Below, piece after piece: positions 34,316 through 43,515 of a DNA stretch of 64,000 nucleotides (position 1 is its first letter; every line of letters begins with the position of its first letter). The position numbers were made by a program, and so were the translations under genes. Source of the stretch: Streptomyces phaeofaciens (GTDB lineage Bacteria > Actinomycetota > Actinomycetes > Streptomycetales > Streptomycetaceae); assembly GCF_014648915.1 (NCBI RefSeq), contig NZ_BMSA01000025.1, forward strand, positions 106,169 to 170,168, given 5' to 3'. The notes below the pieces were generated by a model that saw only the letters and a program-made list of their open reading frames with translations, was not told the origin of the DNA and searched no databases.

Positions 34316-36298
34316 TCAGGCCTCGTTGACTCCCTCGTACATCTCGTCGACCGATGCGGCGTAGGTCCGCTCGACCACCGGGCGTTTGATCTTCAGGCTC
34401 GGGGTGAGTTCGCCGTGCTCGATGTCCAGGTCGCGCGGGAGCAGCGTGAACTTCTTGATGGTCTGCCAGCGTTGCAGGTCGCCGTTGAGGCGTCGGACGA
34501 AGCCGTCGATCAGCTGCCGGACCTCGGGCGTGGCGACCACGTCGGCGTACGGCCTGTCCGCCAGGCCGTGCTGGGCGGCCCACGGCATGATCATGGTCTC
34601 GTCCAGAGCGATCAGGGCCGTGCAGTAGTTCCGGCCGGCGCCGATCACCAGGATGTTGCTGACGAACGGGCAGATCGCCTTGAACCCGCCTTCGACCTCG
34701 CTGGGCGCGACGTACTTGCCGCCGGAGGTCTTGAACAGGTCCTTCTTCCGGTCGGTGATCCGCAGGGAGCCGTCCTCGCCGAGTGCGCCGATGTCACCCG
34801 TGCGGAACCAGCCGTCCGCGTCCAGGGCCTCGGAGGTCTTCTCCGGAAGGTGGTGGTAGCCGTGCATGACGCCGGGGCCGCGGAGCAGGACCTCGCCGTC
34901 CTCGGCGATCCGGATGCCGCAGCCTGGCAGCGCGGTGCCGACCGTGCCGATCCGCATGTCCGCTTCGCGGTTGACGGCGACCGGGCCCGTCGTCTCGGTC
35001 AGGCCGTAGCCCTCCAGGACGGGTATGCCGACGCCGGCGAAGAAGTAGGCGATCTCCGGGGCGAGGGGGGCGCTGCCGGAGACCGCGCGGCGCAGCCGGC
35101 CGCCGAACGCTGCGCGGATCTTGGCGTAGACGAGCTTGTCGGCGAGTGCGTGCCGGAGCCTGAGGGACAGCGGTGCGCCGGCCCGACCGGTGGCGACGAG
35201 GTTCGCCTGGGTGGCACGCGCGTACGCGCGTGCCACCGCGGCGGCCCACATGAAGGTCCTGTAGGTGGCGCCGCCGTCGGCGCGGGCCTTGCCGGCGATG
35301 CCGTTGTAGACCTTCTCGAAGATCCGGGGCACAGCGGCCATGAGGGTCGGCCGGATCAGGGGCAGGTTGTGGACGATCCGGTCCACGCGGCCGTCGACGG
35401 CCATGACGTGACCGGTGTGGATCTGGCCGGAGATCAGGGCCTTGCCGAAGACGTGCGCCAGCGGCAGCCACAGGTACTGCACGTCGTCCGGACCCATGTG
35501 CACCGCCTCGGCCTGTGCCGGGCCCTGGTATGCCAGGCCGTCGTGCGACAGGCGCACTCCTTTGGGGCGGCCGGTGGTGCCGGAGGTGTAGACGAGGGTG
35601 GCGAGCCCGCTGCGGTCGAGGGCGGCGACTGCCGCCTCCACCGCGTCCGGGTGCTCGGCCAGGTGGCGGCTGCCGCGCTCTTCCAGTTCTGTCAGGGTGA
35701 CGACGGTCAGCCCGGCGGTCACGGCGGCGGAGTCGGTGGCCGGGGTGTCGAAGAGGATCACGTGGGTCAGCTCGGGCAGCCGGGCCGCGGCCTTGACGGC
35801 CTTGGCGAGCTGCGCGTCGTCCTCGGCGAACAGCGCACGGCTGCCGGAGTCGGCAAGGATGAAGGCCGTCTCGTCGGTGTTGGTGGTGGGGTAGACGGTG
35901 GTGGTGGCGGCCCCGGCGCACAGGATGCCGAGGTCGGCGAGGATCCATTCGATCCGGGTGGCTGAAGAGATGGCGACCCGGTCCTCGGGGCGGATGCCGA
36001 GCGCCATCAGCCCCGCGGCGACCGCCGTGACCCGCCGCGCGGTCTGCGCCCAGGTGAGCGAGCGCCATTGCTCGGCGCCGACGTGGCCCTCGCCTGCATG
36101 GCCGGTCAGCCGGGTCAGCCGGGTCAGCTCGGTCAGCTCGGTCGGCTCGGTCGGCTCGGTCGGCTCGGTCGGCTCGGTCGGCTCGGTCGGCTCGGGATAT
36201 CGGTAGGCCTCATGCTCCGGGGTGGCCTGCGCCCTGCTGAAGAACAGGTGAGGCACAGAGGGCGGACGGTTCTCGATCGAGGACTGCGCGGAACTCAA
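34316..36298 (-). CDS. Long-chain acyl-CoA synthetase (AMP-forming ligase)
   Basis: The protein has 660 residues with the TTG at 36298, chosen for the GGAG seven bases before it. It activates fatty acids to acyl-CoA through acyl-AMP. Motifs: ATLVYTSGTTGRPKG (ATP), EGYGLTETTGP, GWFRTGDIG and the Lys region TDRKKDLFKTSGGKYVAPSEVE. Near the N-terminus a low-complexity Pro-Thr-Glu run, coded by ten 9-base repeats, interrupts the normal sequence. It lies 198 bases downstream of the fadB-like gene in the same direction and completes a beta-oxidation set. Confidence 0.92.
   Translation of the reverse strand: MSSAQSSIENRPPSVPHLFFSRAQATPEHEAYRYPEPTEPTEPTEPTEPTEPTELTELTRLTRLTGHAGEGHVGAEQWRSLTWAQTARRVTAVAAGLMALGIRPEDRVAISSATRIEWILADLGILCAGAATTTVYPTTNTDETAFILADSGSRALFAEDDAQLAKAVKAAARLPELTHVILFDTPATDSAAVTAGLTVVTLTELEERGSRHLAEHPDAVEAAVAALDRSGLATLVYTSGTTGRPKGVRLSHDGLAYQGPAQAEAVHMGPDDVQYLWLPLAHVFGKALISGQIHTGHVMAVDGRVDRIVHNLPLIRPTLMAAVPRIFEKVYNGIAGKARADGGATYRTFMWAAAVARAYARATQANLVATGRAGAPLSLRLRHALADKLVYAKIRAAFGGRLRRAVSGSAPLAPEIAYFFAGVGIPVLEGYGLTETTGPVAVNREADMRIGTVGTALPGCGIRIAEDGEVLLRGPGVMHGYHHLPEKTSEALDADGWFRTGDIGALGEDGSLRITDRKKDLFKTSGGKYVAPSEVEGGFKAICPFVSNILVIGAGRNYCTALIALDETMIMPWAAQHGLADRPYADVVATPEVRQLIDGFVRRLNGDLQRWQTIKKFTLLPRDLDIEHGELTPSLKIKRPVVERTYAASVDEMYEGVNEA
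36104..36193. repeat. Ten tandem 9-base repeats inside the acyl-CoA ligase gene
   Basis: Units of GGTC(G/A)GC(T/C)(C/G) repeat ten times without a break, six of them identical. On the minus strand they code Thr-Glu-Pro and Thr-Glu/Arg-Leu units near the ligase N-terminus. Because the unit is a multiple of three, copy-number change keeps the frame. Confidence 0.9.
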
Positions 36299-36496
36299 CG
36301 GTGATCTCCAAAAGCGGGTGGCCGAACGCGGAGAACGCGTGGACGAGGCGGCTTCCGCCCCCTGGTCGACCAGCGACGAACCGCAGGGGACGGGCAGCCG
36401 CGTACAGCAACAGGTGCTTGCGGGAGAGAGCGGCCGATGCCGCGGGGTGGTGCGCGAGGGCGGACGGGTGATCACCTACAACGGGTGCCCTGGCCG

Positions 36497-38674
36497 CTAG
36501 GGCGCGTCGGTGAAGACCTCGCCGCGCTCGGCCTTCTCGACGAGAAGGGCAGGCGGGGTGAAGCGCTCACCGTACGTCTCCGCCAGTTCGCGCGCGCGGG
36601 CCGCGAAGCCGGCGACCCCGCCCTCGTACCCGTTGATGTACTGGAGGACGCCGCCGGTCCAGGCGGGGAAGCCGATGCCCATGATGGAGCCGATGTTGGC
36701 GTCGGCGACGGAGGTCAGGACGCCCTCCTCGAGGAGGCGGACGGTGTCGAGGGCCTCGGAGAACAGCATCCGCTCCTGCATGTCGCGGAAGGGGATGTCG
36801 TACCCGGGCCGGGTGAAGTGCTCGCGCAGGCCGGGCCAGAGTCTGCCGCGCCTGCCGTCCTCGCCGTACTTGTAGAAGCCGGCGCCGCCGCTGCGGCCCG
36901 GGCGGGCGAACTCGTCGACCATCCGGTCGACGACCGCGTCCGCGGGGTGTCCGGTCCACGTGCCACCGGCTTCCTCGATCGCCCGCCTGGTCTCGTCGCG
37001 GATCCTGCGGGGCAGGGTGAGGGTCAACTCGTCCATGAGGGAAAGGACTTTGGCCGGGTAGCCGGCCTGGGCGGCGGCCTGCTCGACCGAGGCGGGCTCG
37101 ACGCCCTCGCCGACCATCGCCACACCTTCGCTGATGAAGTGGCCGATCACGCGGGAGGTGAAGAAGCCGCGGGAGTCGTTGACGACGATCGGCGTCTTGT
37201 CGATCCGGCGGACCAGGTCGAAGGCGCGGGCAAGGGCCTCGTCGCCGGTGCGCTCGCCCTTGATGATCTCGACCAGGGGCATCTTGTCGACGGGCGAGAA
37301 GAAGTGCAGCCCGATGAAGTCCTCCTGCCGCTCCACACCCTCGGCGAGCGCGGTGATCGGCAGCGTCGAGGTGTTGGAGCAGAGCAGGGCGCCGGGCTCG
37401 ACGATGTGCTGGATCTCCTGGAACACCTTGTGCTTGAGCGCGGTGTCCTCGAAGACGGCCTCGATCACCGCGTCGCAGCCGGCCAGGTCCGCCGCATCAC
37501 CCGTCGGGGTGATCAGCGCGAGCAGCGCGTCCGCCTTCTCCCGAGTGGTGCGCCCCTTGGCGACGGCCTTGGCGCAGAGCTTCTCGGAGTACGCCTTGCC
37601 CTTGGCCGCGGCCTCGGTGGAGACATCCTTGAGGACGACCTGGATCCCGGCACGGGCACAGGAGTACGCGATGCCGGCGCCCATCATGCCGGCGCCGAGG
37701 ACGGCCGCCTTCCGCACCTGGCGTCGCTCGATGCCGCGGGGACGGTTGGCACCGGAGTTCACGGCCTGGAGGTCGAAGAAGAACGCCTGCATCATGTTCT
37801 TCGCCGTCTGCCCCGTGACCAGCTCGGCGAAGTACCGCGACTCGATGGCCTGTGCCGTCTCGAAGTCGACCTGGGAGCCCTCGACCGCCGCGGCCATGAT
37901 GTTCCGCGGCGCCGGGTACGAGGCGCCGTTCAGCTGCTTTCTCAGGTTCGCCGGGAAGGCCGGCAGGTTGGCGGCGAACTTCGGGTCGGCCGGGGTGCCG
38001 CCCGGGATCCGGTGGCCTGGCACGTCCCAGGGCTGCCGCGACTCGGGGTGCGCGTCGATGAACGCGCGGGCCCTGGCGAGCATCTCCGCCGGCGTGGTGG
38101 CCAGTTCATGGACCAGGCCGTTCTCCAGTGCGCGCCTCGGGGTGTACCGGGTGCCCTGGAGGAGCACCTTGAGCAGGGCGTCGGCGATGCCCAGCTGCCG
38201 GACCGTACGGGTGACTCCGCCGGCGGCAGGCAGGAGGCCGAGGGTGACCTCGGGCAGGCCGATCCTGGTGCCTGGGGCGTCCAGCGCGATCCGGTGGTGG
38301 CAGGCGAGCGCGATCTCCCAGCCGCCGCCGAGTGCGGAGCCGTTGATCGCGGCGACGACCGGCTTGCCGAGCGTCTCGATCCGGCGCAGGGCCCGCTTGA
38401 TGTGCATGGTGGTGTCGAAGGCGGCCCGGCCCTCGTCCGGGCGCAGCCCGCTCATGACGCCCAGGTCACCGCCGGCGAAGAACGACTTCTTCGCGGAGGT
38501 GATGACGATGCCGCGGATGCCGTCCTTCTCGGCCTCGGCACGGTCGGCGACGGCCGCGATGGAGTCGTTGAAGGCCAGGTTCATGGTGTTGGCGGACTGG
38601 CTGGGGTCGTCGAGGACGAGGGTGACGACACCGGTCTCGTCCTGTTCCCAGCGAATGGTGCTGGACTCGGTCAT
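36497..38674 (-). CDS. Fatty-oxidation multifunctional protein: enoyl-CoA hydratase / 3-hydroxyacyl-CoA dehydrogenase (FadB/FadJ-like)
   Basis: The protein has 725 residues. The N-terminal crotonase domain (about 1-190) has INGSALGGGWEIALACHHRIAL with the oxyanion-hole Gly residues and IGLPEVTLGLLPAAGG with the catalytic Glu. The NAD-binding 3HCDH domain starts near residue 325 with AAVLGAGMMGAGIAYSCARAG. ALCSNTSTLPI and the catalytic region GLHFFSPVDKMPLVEI follow, then two C-terminal helical domains. It hydrates enoyl-CoA and oxidises 3-hydroxyacyl-CoA in the cytosol. It lies 36 bases after the thiolase gene, so the pair forms the usual fadAB unit. Confidence 0.94.
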   Translation of the reverse strand: MTESSTIRWEQDETGVVTLVLDDPSQSANTMNLAFNDSIAAVADRAEAEKDGIRGIVITSAKKSFFAGGDLGVMSGLRPDEGRAAFDTTMHIKRALRRIETLGKPVVAAINGSALGGGWEIALACHHRIALDAPGTRIGLPEVTLGLLPAAGGVTRTVRQLGIADALLKVLLQGTRYTPRRALENGLVHELATTPAEMLARARAFIDAHPESRQPWDVPGHRIPGGTPADPKFAANLPAFPANLRKQLNGASYPAPRNIMAAAVEGSQVDFETAQAIESRYFAELVTGQTAKNMMQAFFFDLQAVNSGANRPRGIERRQVRKAAVLGAGMMGAGIAYSCARAGIQVVLKDVSTEAAAKGKAYSEKLCAKAVAKGRTTREKADALLALITPTGDAADLAGCDAVIEAVFEDTALKHKVFQEIQHIVEPGALLCSNTSTLPITALAEGVERQEDFIGLHFFSPVDKMPLVEIIKGERTGDEALARAFDLVRRIDKTPIVVNDSRGFFTSRVIGHFISEGVAMVGEGVEPASVEQAAAQAGYPAKVLSLMDELTLTLPRRIRDETRRAIEEAGGTWTGHPADAVVDRMVDEFARPGRSGGAGFYKYGEDGRRGRLWPGLREHFTRPGYDIPFRDMQERMLFSEALDTVRLLEEGVLTSVADANIGSIMGIGFPAWTGGVLQYINGYEGGVAGFAARARELAETYGERFTPPALLVEKAERGEVFTDAP

Positions 38675-38710
38675 CAGGAGTGCTCCACAACGGGGGTTCG
38701 GACGGGACGG

Positions 38711-39925
38711 TCAGACGCGCTCGACGACGGTGGCGATGCCCATGCCGCCGCCCACGCAGAGGGTGGCCAGGCCGTAGCGCTTGTCCTGGCGCTCCAGTTC
38801 GTCGACGAGCGAGCCGAGGATCATCGCGCCGGTGGCGCCGAGCGGGTGCCCGAGCGCGATCGCGCCGCCGTTGACGTTGACCTTGTCCAGGGGGACGCCC
38901 ATGTCGCGCGCGAAGCGCAGGACGACCGCCGCGAACGCCTCGTTGATCTCGACGAGGTCGATGTCGTCGATGGTCAGACCGGCCTTGGCGAGCGCCTTGC
39001 GGGTGGCGGGCGCGGGGCCGGTGAGCATGATGGTCGGCTCGGAACCGGAGACGGCGGCCGACACGATCCGGGCGCGCGGGGTGAGACCGTACCGCTCGCC
39101 GACCTCCCGGGAGCCGATCGCGACGAGCGAGGCGCCGTCGACGATGCCGGAGGAATTGCCGGCGTGGTGGACGTGGTCGATCTCCTCGACCCAGTGGTAC
39201 TTCTGGAGCGCCACCGCGTCGAAGCCGCCGAGCTCGCCGATGTCCGCGAAGGACGGCTTGAGCTTCGCCAGCGAGTCGGCGGTGGTCCCGGGGCGCAGGT
39301 GCTCGTCGTGATCCAGGACGGTGAGCCCGGTCCGGTCCTTCACCGGGACGACCGAGCGGGCGAAACGGCCGCTCTTCCAGGCCTCCGCGGCGCGCTCCTG
39401 CGACAGTGCCGCGTACTCGTCGACGTCACGGCGGGTGAAGCCCTCGATGGTGGCGATGAGGTCCGCGCCGATGCCCTGCGGGACGAAATCGGTGGTGAGG
39501 TTCGTCATCGGGTCGCAGAACCAGGCGCCGCCGTCGGAGCCCAGCGGGACACGGGACATGGATTCGACGCCACCGGCGAGGACGAGGTCCTCCCAGCCGG
39601 AACGGACCTTCGCCGCGGCCATGTTGACCGCTTCGAGACCGGAGGCACAGAAGCGGTTCTCCTGGACGCCGGCGACGCTGTCGGGCAGTCCGGCGGAGAT
39701 CGCGGCGATCCGCGCGATGTCGGAGCCCTGGTCCCCCACGGGTCCGACGACACCGAGGACGATGTCGTCGATCGCCGCCGGGTCGAGCCCGGGGTGACGG
39801 GCCTGTATCTCCCGGATGAGGCCGACGACCAGATCGATCGGCTTGGTGCCGTGCAGGGCGCCGGTGGTCTTGCCGCGTCCGCGCGGGGTGCGGATCGCGT
39901 CGTACACGTACGCTTCGGTACTCAC
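38711..39925 (-). CDS. Acetyl-CoA C-acyltransferase (thiolase)
   Basis: The protein has 404 residues. It cleaves 3-ketoacyl-CoA in the last beta-oxidation step. The active-site Cys lies in ENRFCASGLEAV (about residue 92), the catalytic His in NVNGGAIALGHPLGATGA, and the second Cys in LCVGGGMGIA. The GTG at 39925 gives the normal N-terminus (STEAYVYDAIRTPRG); AAAGGCGG precedes it. It sits between the acyl-CoA dehydrogenase (41 bases) and the FadB-like gene (36 bases) in one operon. Confidence 0.95.
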   Translation of the reverse strand: MSTEAYVYDAIRTPRGRGKTTGALHGTKPIDLVVGLIREIQARHPGLDPAAIDDIVLGVVGPVGDQGSDIARIAAISAGLPDSVAGVQENRFCASGLEAVNMAAAKVRSGWEDLVLAGGVESMSRVPLGSDGGAWFCDPMTNLTTDFVPQGIGADLIATIEGFTRRDVDEYAALSQERAAEAWKSGRFARSVVPVKDRTGLTVLDHDEHLRPGTTADSLAKLKPSFADIGELGGFDAVALQKYHWVEEIDHVHHAGNSSGIVDGASLVAIGSREVGERYGLTPRARIVSAAVSGSEPTIMLTGPAPATRKALAKAGLTIDDIDLVEINEAFAAVVLRFARDMGVPLDKVNVNGGAIALGHPLGATGAMILGSLVDELERQDKRYGLATLCVGGGMGIATVVERV

Positions 39926-39966
39926 GTCAGGCCGCCTTTCAAGGGTCCTGTGAGGGGAGGAGGGAT

Positions 39967-41109
39967 TCAGGCGAGCAGCGAGCGGCCGATGATCTCCTTC
40001 ATGATCTCGGTCGTCCCGCCGTAGATGGTCTGGATACGGCCGTCGGTGAAGGCCTTGGCGATCGGGTACTCGGTCATGTAGCCGTAGCCGCCGTGCAGTT
40101 GCAGGCAGCGGTCGGCGACGCGCTTCTGGAGCTCGGTGGCCCACCACTTGGCCATCGAGGCGTGGACCGCGTCGAGCGTCCCGTTCGTGTGCTCCTCGAT
40201 GCACCGGTCGAGGAACGTCCGGGTGACGGCGCACTCGGTCGCCATCTCCGCGATCTCGAAGCGCACGTGCTGGAGCTTGGCGAGCGGCCGCCCGAACGCC
40301 TCGCGCTCCTTCACGTACGAGGTGGTGATCTCCAGCAGGCGTTCCGCGCCGGCGATGGCGGCCGTCGCGATCGTGATCCGCTCCTGGGCCAGGTTCGTCA
40401 TCAGATGGATGAACGCCCCGTTGAGCTCGCCGAGCAGGTTCTCCTTGGGAACGCGGACGTCGTGGAAGAACAGCTCGGCGGTGTCCTGGGACTTCTGCCC
40501 GATCTTGTCGAGGTTGCGGCCGCGCTCGAAGCCCTCCATGCCCCGTTCGACCACGAGCAGCGACATCCCGTGCGCGCCGCCCTGCGGGGTGGTGCGGGCG
40601 ACCACGATCACCAGGTCGGCGTTGATGCCGTTGGAGATGAAGGTCTTGGAGCCGTTGAGCACCCAGTGGTCGCCGCGGTCCTCGGCGGTGGTCCGGATGC
40701 CCTGGAGGTCGGATCCGGCGCCGGGTTCGGTCATGGCGATGGCGGTGACGGTCTCACCCGTGCAGAAGGCGGGCAGCCAGCGCCGCTTCTGCCGCTCGGT
40801 CGCCAGCGAGGTCAGATAGGGCCCGATCATGTCGTTGTGCAGCCCGATGGCGAAGCCCGCCGTGTACGCGCGGCCGAACTCCTCAGCCAGGACGGCGCTG
40901 TAGCGGAAGTCGCTGTTCCCGCCGCCTCCGTACGCCTCGTCGACGGCGAGACCGAGCAGGCCCTGCCGGCCGGCGGCGCGCCACACCTCGCGGGAGACGA
41001 TCCCGTCCTTCTCCCACTGTTCGTAGTGGGGCAGCACCTCCTTCTCCAGGAAGGTGCGGACGGTCGCGCGGAACGCCTCGTGATCGGCGGTGTAGATCTG
41101 ACGTTTCAC
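39967..41109 (-). CDS. Acyl-CoA dehydrogenase
   Basis: The protein has 380 residues. This FAD enzyme makes 2-enoyl-CoA. Visible are FCTGETVTAIAMTEPGAGSD, DHWVLNGSKTFISNG, REAFGRPLAKLQ and the C-terminal QLHGGYGYMTEYPI...IYGGTTEIMKEIIGRSL. Glu in YGGTTE matches the short/medium-chain class base position. The GTG at 41109 is preceded by AGGAG and gives the typical start; a longer reading runs into the degraded gene upstream. It is followed closely by the thiolase gene. Confidence 0.95.
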   Translation of the reverse strand: MKRQIYTADHEAFRATVRTFLEKEVLPHYEQWEKDGIVSREVWRAAGRQGLLGLAVDEAYGGGGNSDFRYSAVLAEEFGRAYTAGFAIGLHNDMIGPYLTSLATERQKRRWLPAFCTGETVTAIAMTEPGAGSDLQGIRTTAEDRGDHWVLNGSKTFISNGINADLVIVVARTTPQGGAHGMSLLVVERGMEGFERGRNLDKIGQKSQDTAELFFHDVRVPKENLLGELNGAFIHLMTNLAQERITIATAAIAGAERLLEITTSYVKEREAFGRPLAKLQHVRFEIAEMATECAVTRTFLDRCIEEHTNGTLDAVHASMAKWWATELQKRVADRCLQLHGGYGYMTEYPIAKAFTDGRIQTIYGGTTEIMKEIIGRSLLA

Positions 41110-41219
41110 AGGGAAGGCTCCTGGATCTCGAGGTGCGGGGAGGGAACGGCCCGGTCGTGGGCCACCGGCAGCGTGTCGGCGCCGGGCAGGGGGTACGGGG
41201 TGTGGCCCCGGAAGCGGTG

Positions 41220-41550
41220 CTACGACCCCGGAAGCGGTGGGCGACGGCCTGGCGCGGCTCGGGCCGGCGGCCTTGCGCGGCTCGGGCCGACCGGCGAAGT
41301 CGCGGCGGGCGGCGGCGACTTCCGCAATGCCGAGGCGGCGGGCGAACCCGCCGTTGCCGAGGTCGGCGGCGGGACCGACGCCGAGGCCGAGGCCCGCCGG
41401 GGCGGACGGCGCCGGCGCCGAGGTCGGCCAGGAGCACTGCGGCGAAGGGGCCGGGCCCGGTGCCCGCGAGTTCGACCACCCGCACCCCGGCCGGCGGGCC
41501 GGTACCGGCGGATGCCGCCCCTCCCCCACGGGCGGCCGTACGTCACTCAT
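41220..41550 (-). pseudogene. Frameshifted N-terminal fragment of a CaiB/AMACR-type CoA-transferase or racemase
   Basis: An ATG at 41550 overlaps the upstream SDR stop (ATGA), as for a coupled gene. The sequence then changes frame: RVVELAGTGPGPFAAVLLAD with LGAGAVR in one frame (from about 41485), the typical start of alpha-methylacyl-CoA racemase/family III CoA-transferases, and GLGLGVGPAADLGNGG in another. After about 100 codons the similarity stops, before any catalytic Asp. At least two frameshifts and a large deletion are needed. It lies in the 41110-41546 gap of the acyl-CoA operon. Confidence 0.65.
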
Positions 41551-42359
41551 CGTCCGGCCGACGCAAGGAAGCGGCCGGCCTCCTCGATCGCACGGACACT
41601 CTCCATGGAGCCACCCCCGTCACAGGGAATGACCGCCCCGGAGATGTAGCAGGCCGCGGACGACGACAGGAACATCGCGAGGTCGGCGACCTCCTCCCGG
41701 GTGCCGAAACGCCCCAGCGGCACGCTCTTCACCGACCTGTCGCCGTTCGGGTCGTCGCCCGGCGAGAGCCTCGAGAGGCCCTCGGTCCCGGCGATCGGCC
41801 CCGGCGCGATCGCGTTGACCCGGATCCCCCTGCCACCCCATTCGAGGGCCAGCACCCGGGTCAGCTGGTCCACCCCGGCCTTCGCCGCGCACACATGCGC
41901 CTGGTACCGCACCGGGATCCACGCCTGCGGCGCGGTGACGTTGATGACCGAGGCGCCGGGAGCCAGGTGCTCGAGGCCGGCACGCATCACATGGAACGTG
42001 CCGTTCAGATCGATGTCCACGACGACCTTGAACCCGTTCGAGGACAGGTCGTGCGCCTCGGCAAGGAAGTTGCCGGCCGCCCCGGAAACCAGGACGTCGA
42101 CGGCACCCCACTGCGAGCGCACGCCGTCGAAGACCGCTGCGACCGACTCCATGTCGCGTACGTCGGCCACGAAGCCGCGGACCGGGCCCCCGTGTGCGCC
42201 GAGCTGCTTCACCGCGGCATCGACGTTGGCCTGCTTGCGACTGGCCACCGCCACCCGGGCACCCCGTGCGGCGAAGGCCTCGGCGACGGCGAGGTTGATC
42301 CCGGTCGTTCCTCCGAAGACCACGGCCGTCCTGCCGCTGAAATCGAACTGTATGTCCAT
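41547..42359 (-). CDS. 2,4-dienoyl-CoA reductase-like SDR oxidoreductase
   Basis: The protein has 270 residues. The nucleotide loop is VVFGGTTGINLAVAEAFAARG. SGAAGNFLAEAHDLSSNGFK is the segment typical of the 2,4-dienoyl-CoA reductase branch. The catalytic Tyr/Lys region is atypical: WIPVRYQAHVCAAKAGVDQL has Tyr, but the Tyr-x3-Lys spacing is not kept, as in DECR enzymes. The ATG at 42359 was chosen for spacing to AGGGAG. It is the first gene of the minus-strand acyl-CoA operon. It could reduce dienoyl-CoA from unsaturated fatty acids. Confidence 0.88.
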   Translation of the reverse strand: MDIQFDFSGRTAVVFGGTTGINLAVAEAFAARGARVAVASRKQANVDAAVKQLGAHGGPVRGFVADVRDMESVAAVFDGVRSQWGAVDVLVSGAAGNFLAEAHDLSSNGFKVVVDIDLNGTFHVMRAGLEHLAPGASVINVTAPQAWIPVRYQAHVCAAKAGVDQLTRVLALEWGGRGIRVNAIAPGPIAGTEGLSRLSPGDDPNGDRSVKSVPLGRFGTREEVADLAMFLSSSAACYISGAVIPCDGGGSMESVRAIEEAGRFLASAGR

Positions 42360-42449
42360 GCGCATGACTCCCTGGGCGAGCGCTCCGACGTGACCCACTC
42401 CGCCGCTCATCGGCGCGGTGCGGTGCGGTGACGGCAGATTCAATCAACC

Positions 42450-42564
42450 TGACAAAATAGTCAAGTGCAGGATCGCGCCGGTTGAGGCCTTGCCCAGCAG
42501 GGAAAGCGAGCCCCAAGGGGGGCGAAGGTCCGTTGTGACCAGTGCCTCATTCGACAAAATTGTC
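42450..42564. promoter_or_regulatory. Two AT-rich palindromes, probable TetR operators
   Basis: TGACAAAATAGTCA (42450-42463) and GACAAAATTGTC (42553-42564) share the half GACAAAAT and are inverted repeats of the TGAC-N6-GTCA form. They stand out in GC-rich DNA 90 and 195 bases upstream of the SDR start. A TetR gene lies 1.3 kb away. They are the best candidates for control of the beta-oxidation operon. Confidence 0.6.
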
Positions 42565-42671
42565 AGTCCGTTTCGCGTACGTCAGGGCCCTGACCTGGGG
42601 ATGCGGCGCGCCGGCGCCCGCCGACAGCCGCACGAGGGGGGAAGCGTCCCGCGAGGGCCCCTTGAGCGATC

Positions 42672-42687
42672 GTGCAACTAGTTGCAC
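42672..42687. promoter_or_regulatory. Perfect 16-base palindrome GTGCAACTAGTTGCAC
   Basis: It lies 129 bases upstream of the decayed nitronate monooxygenase gene. The length and form suit a TetR-type operator, different in sequence from the two AT-rich repeats nearby. Confidence 0.65.
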
Positions 42688-42815
42688 AATCGGCCCGGCA
42701 TGCCCGTCGAGGGCACCGCACCTCCGCCGGCTTCATGCCGTCACCGAGGCCCGACCGAGGACCGACTGAAGAGACCCGACCGACGACCCGGCCTACGACC
42801 GCCGAAGGATCCGCC

Positions 42816-43515
42816 GTGCCATTGCCTCCCGCCTTGTCCCGCCCTCTGACGCTCCCCGTCGTGGGCTCGCCGCTGTTCATCGCCTCGGGGCCCGACCTGG
42901 TCGTCGCCCAGTGCCGGTCCGGCGTGATCGGCTCGTTCCCCGCGCTCAACGCCCGGCCCGCGTCGCTCCTGTCCGACTGGCTGGACCGCATCACGGAGAA
43001 GAACGCCTCCTACGCGGCCGCTCACCCCGACGCCGTCGTCGCCCCGTTCGCGGTGAACCAGATCGTGCACCGCTCCAACGACCGCCTGGAGCACGACATG
43101 GAAGTGATCGTGCGGCACCGGGTGCCGCTCGTGATCACGTCACTCGGGGCACGGCCCGAGATCAACGAAGCCGTGCGCTCCTACGGCGGCATCGTTCTGC
43201 ACGACGTCACCACCGACGAGTTCGCCCGCAAGGCCGTCGACAAGGGCGCCGACGGCATCATCGCCGTGGCCGCCGGTGCCGGCGGCCACGGGTACGCAGT
43301 CACCCTTCGCGCTCGTCCAGGAGATCCGGGAGTGGTTCGACGGCCCGCTGCTGATGTCCGGTGCCATCGCCCACGGCCGCGTGATCCTCGCGGCCCTTGG
43401 CCGCCGGCGCGGACCTCGCGTACGTCGGGTCGGCCTTCCTGTCGACCATCGAGGCCAACATATCGGAGGCCTACAAGCAGATGATCGTCGACAGCACCGC
43501 GAAGGACATCGTCCA
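42816..43515 (+). pseudogene. Nitronate monooxygenase, frameshifted
   Basis: The GTG at 42816 begins an FMN-dependent nitronate monooxygenase (2-nitropropane dioxygenase): PLTLPVVGSPLFIASGPDLV, APFAVNQIVH, VITSLGARPEINEAV, GIIAVAAGAGGH. At about 43292 two bases are missing from the GGHAGTQSPF motif, and the frame continues as GTQSPFALVQEIREWFDGP. At about 43400 one base is extra, and a third frame gives AAGADLAYVGSAFLSTIEA to DIVHN. The C-terminus is missing. With two frame changes it cannot make the full enzyme. Confidence 0.82.

Noticed and set aside
36437..40024. A 1195-codon open frame on + opposite fadB and thiolase
   Set aside because: It is rich in Gly, Asp, Val and Arg with no domain; the minus-strand genes are well-known enzymes.
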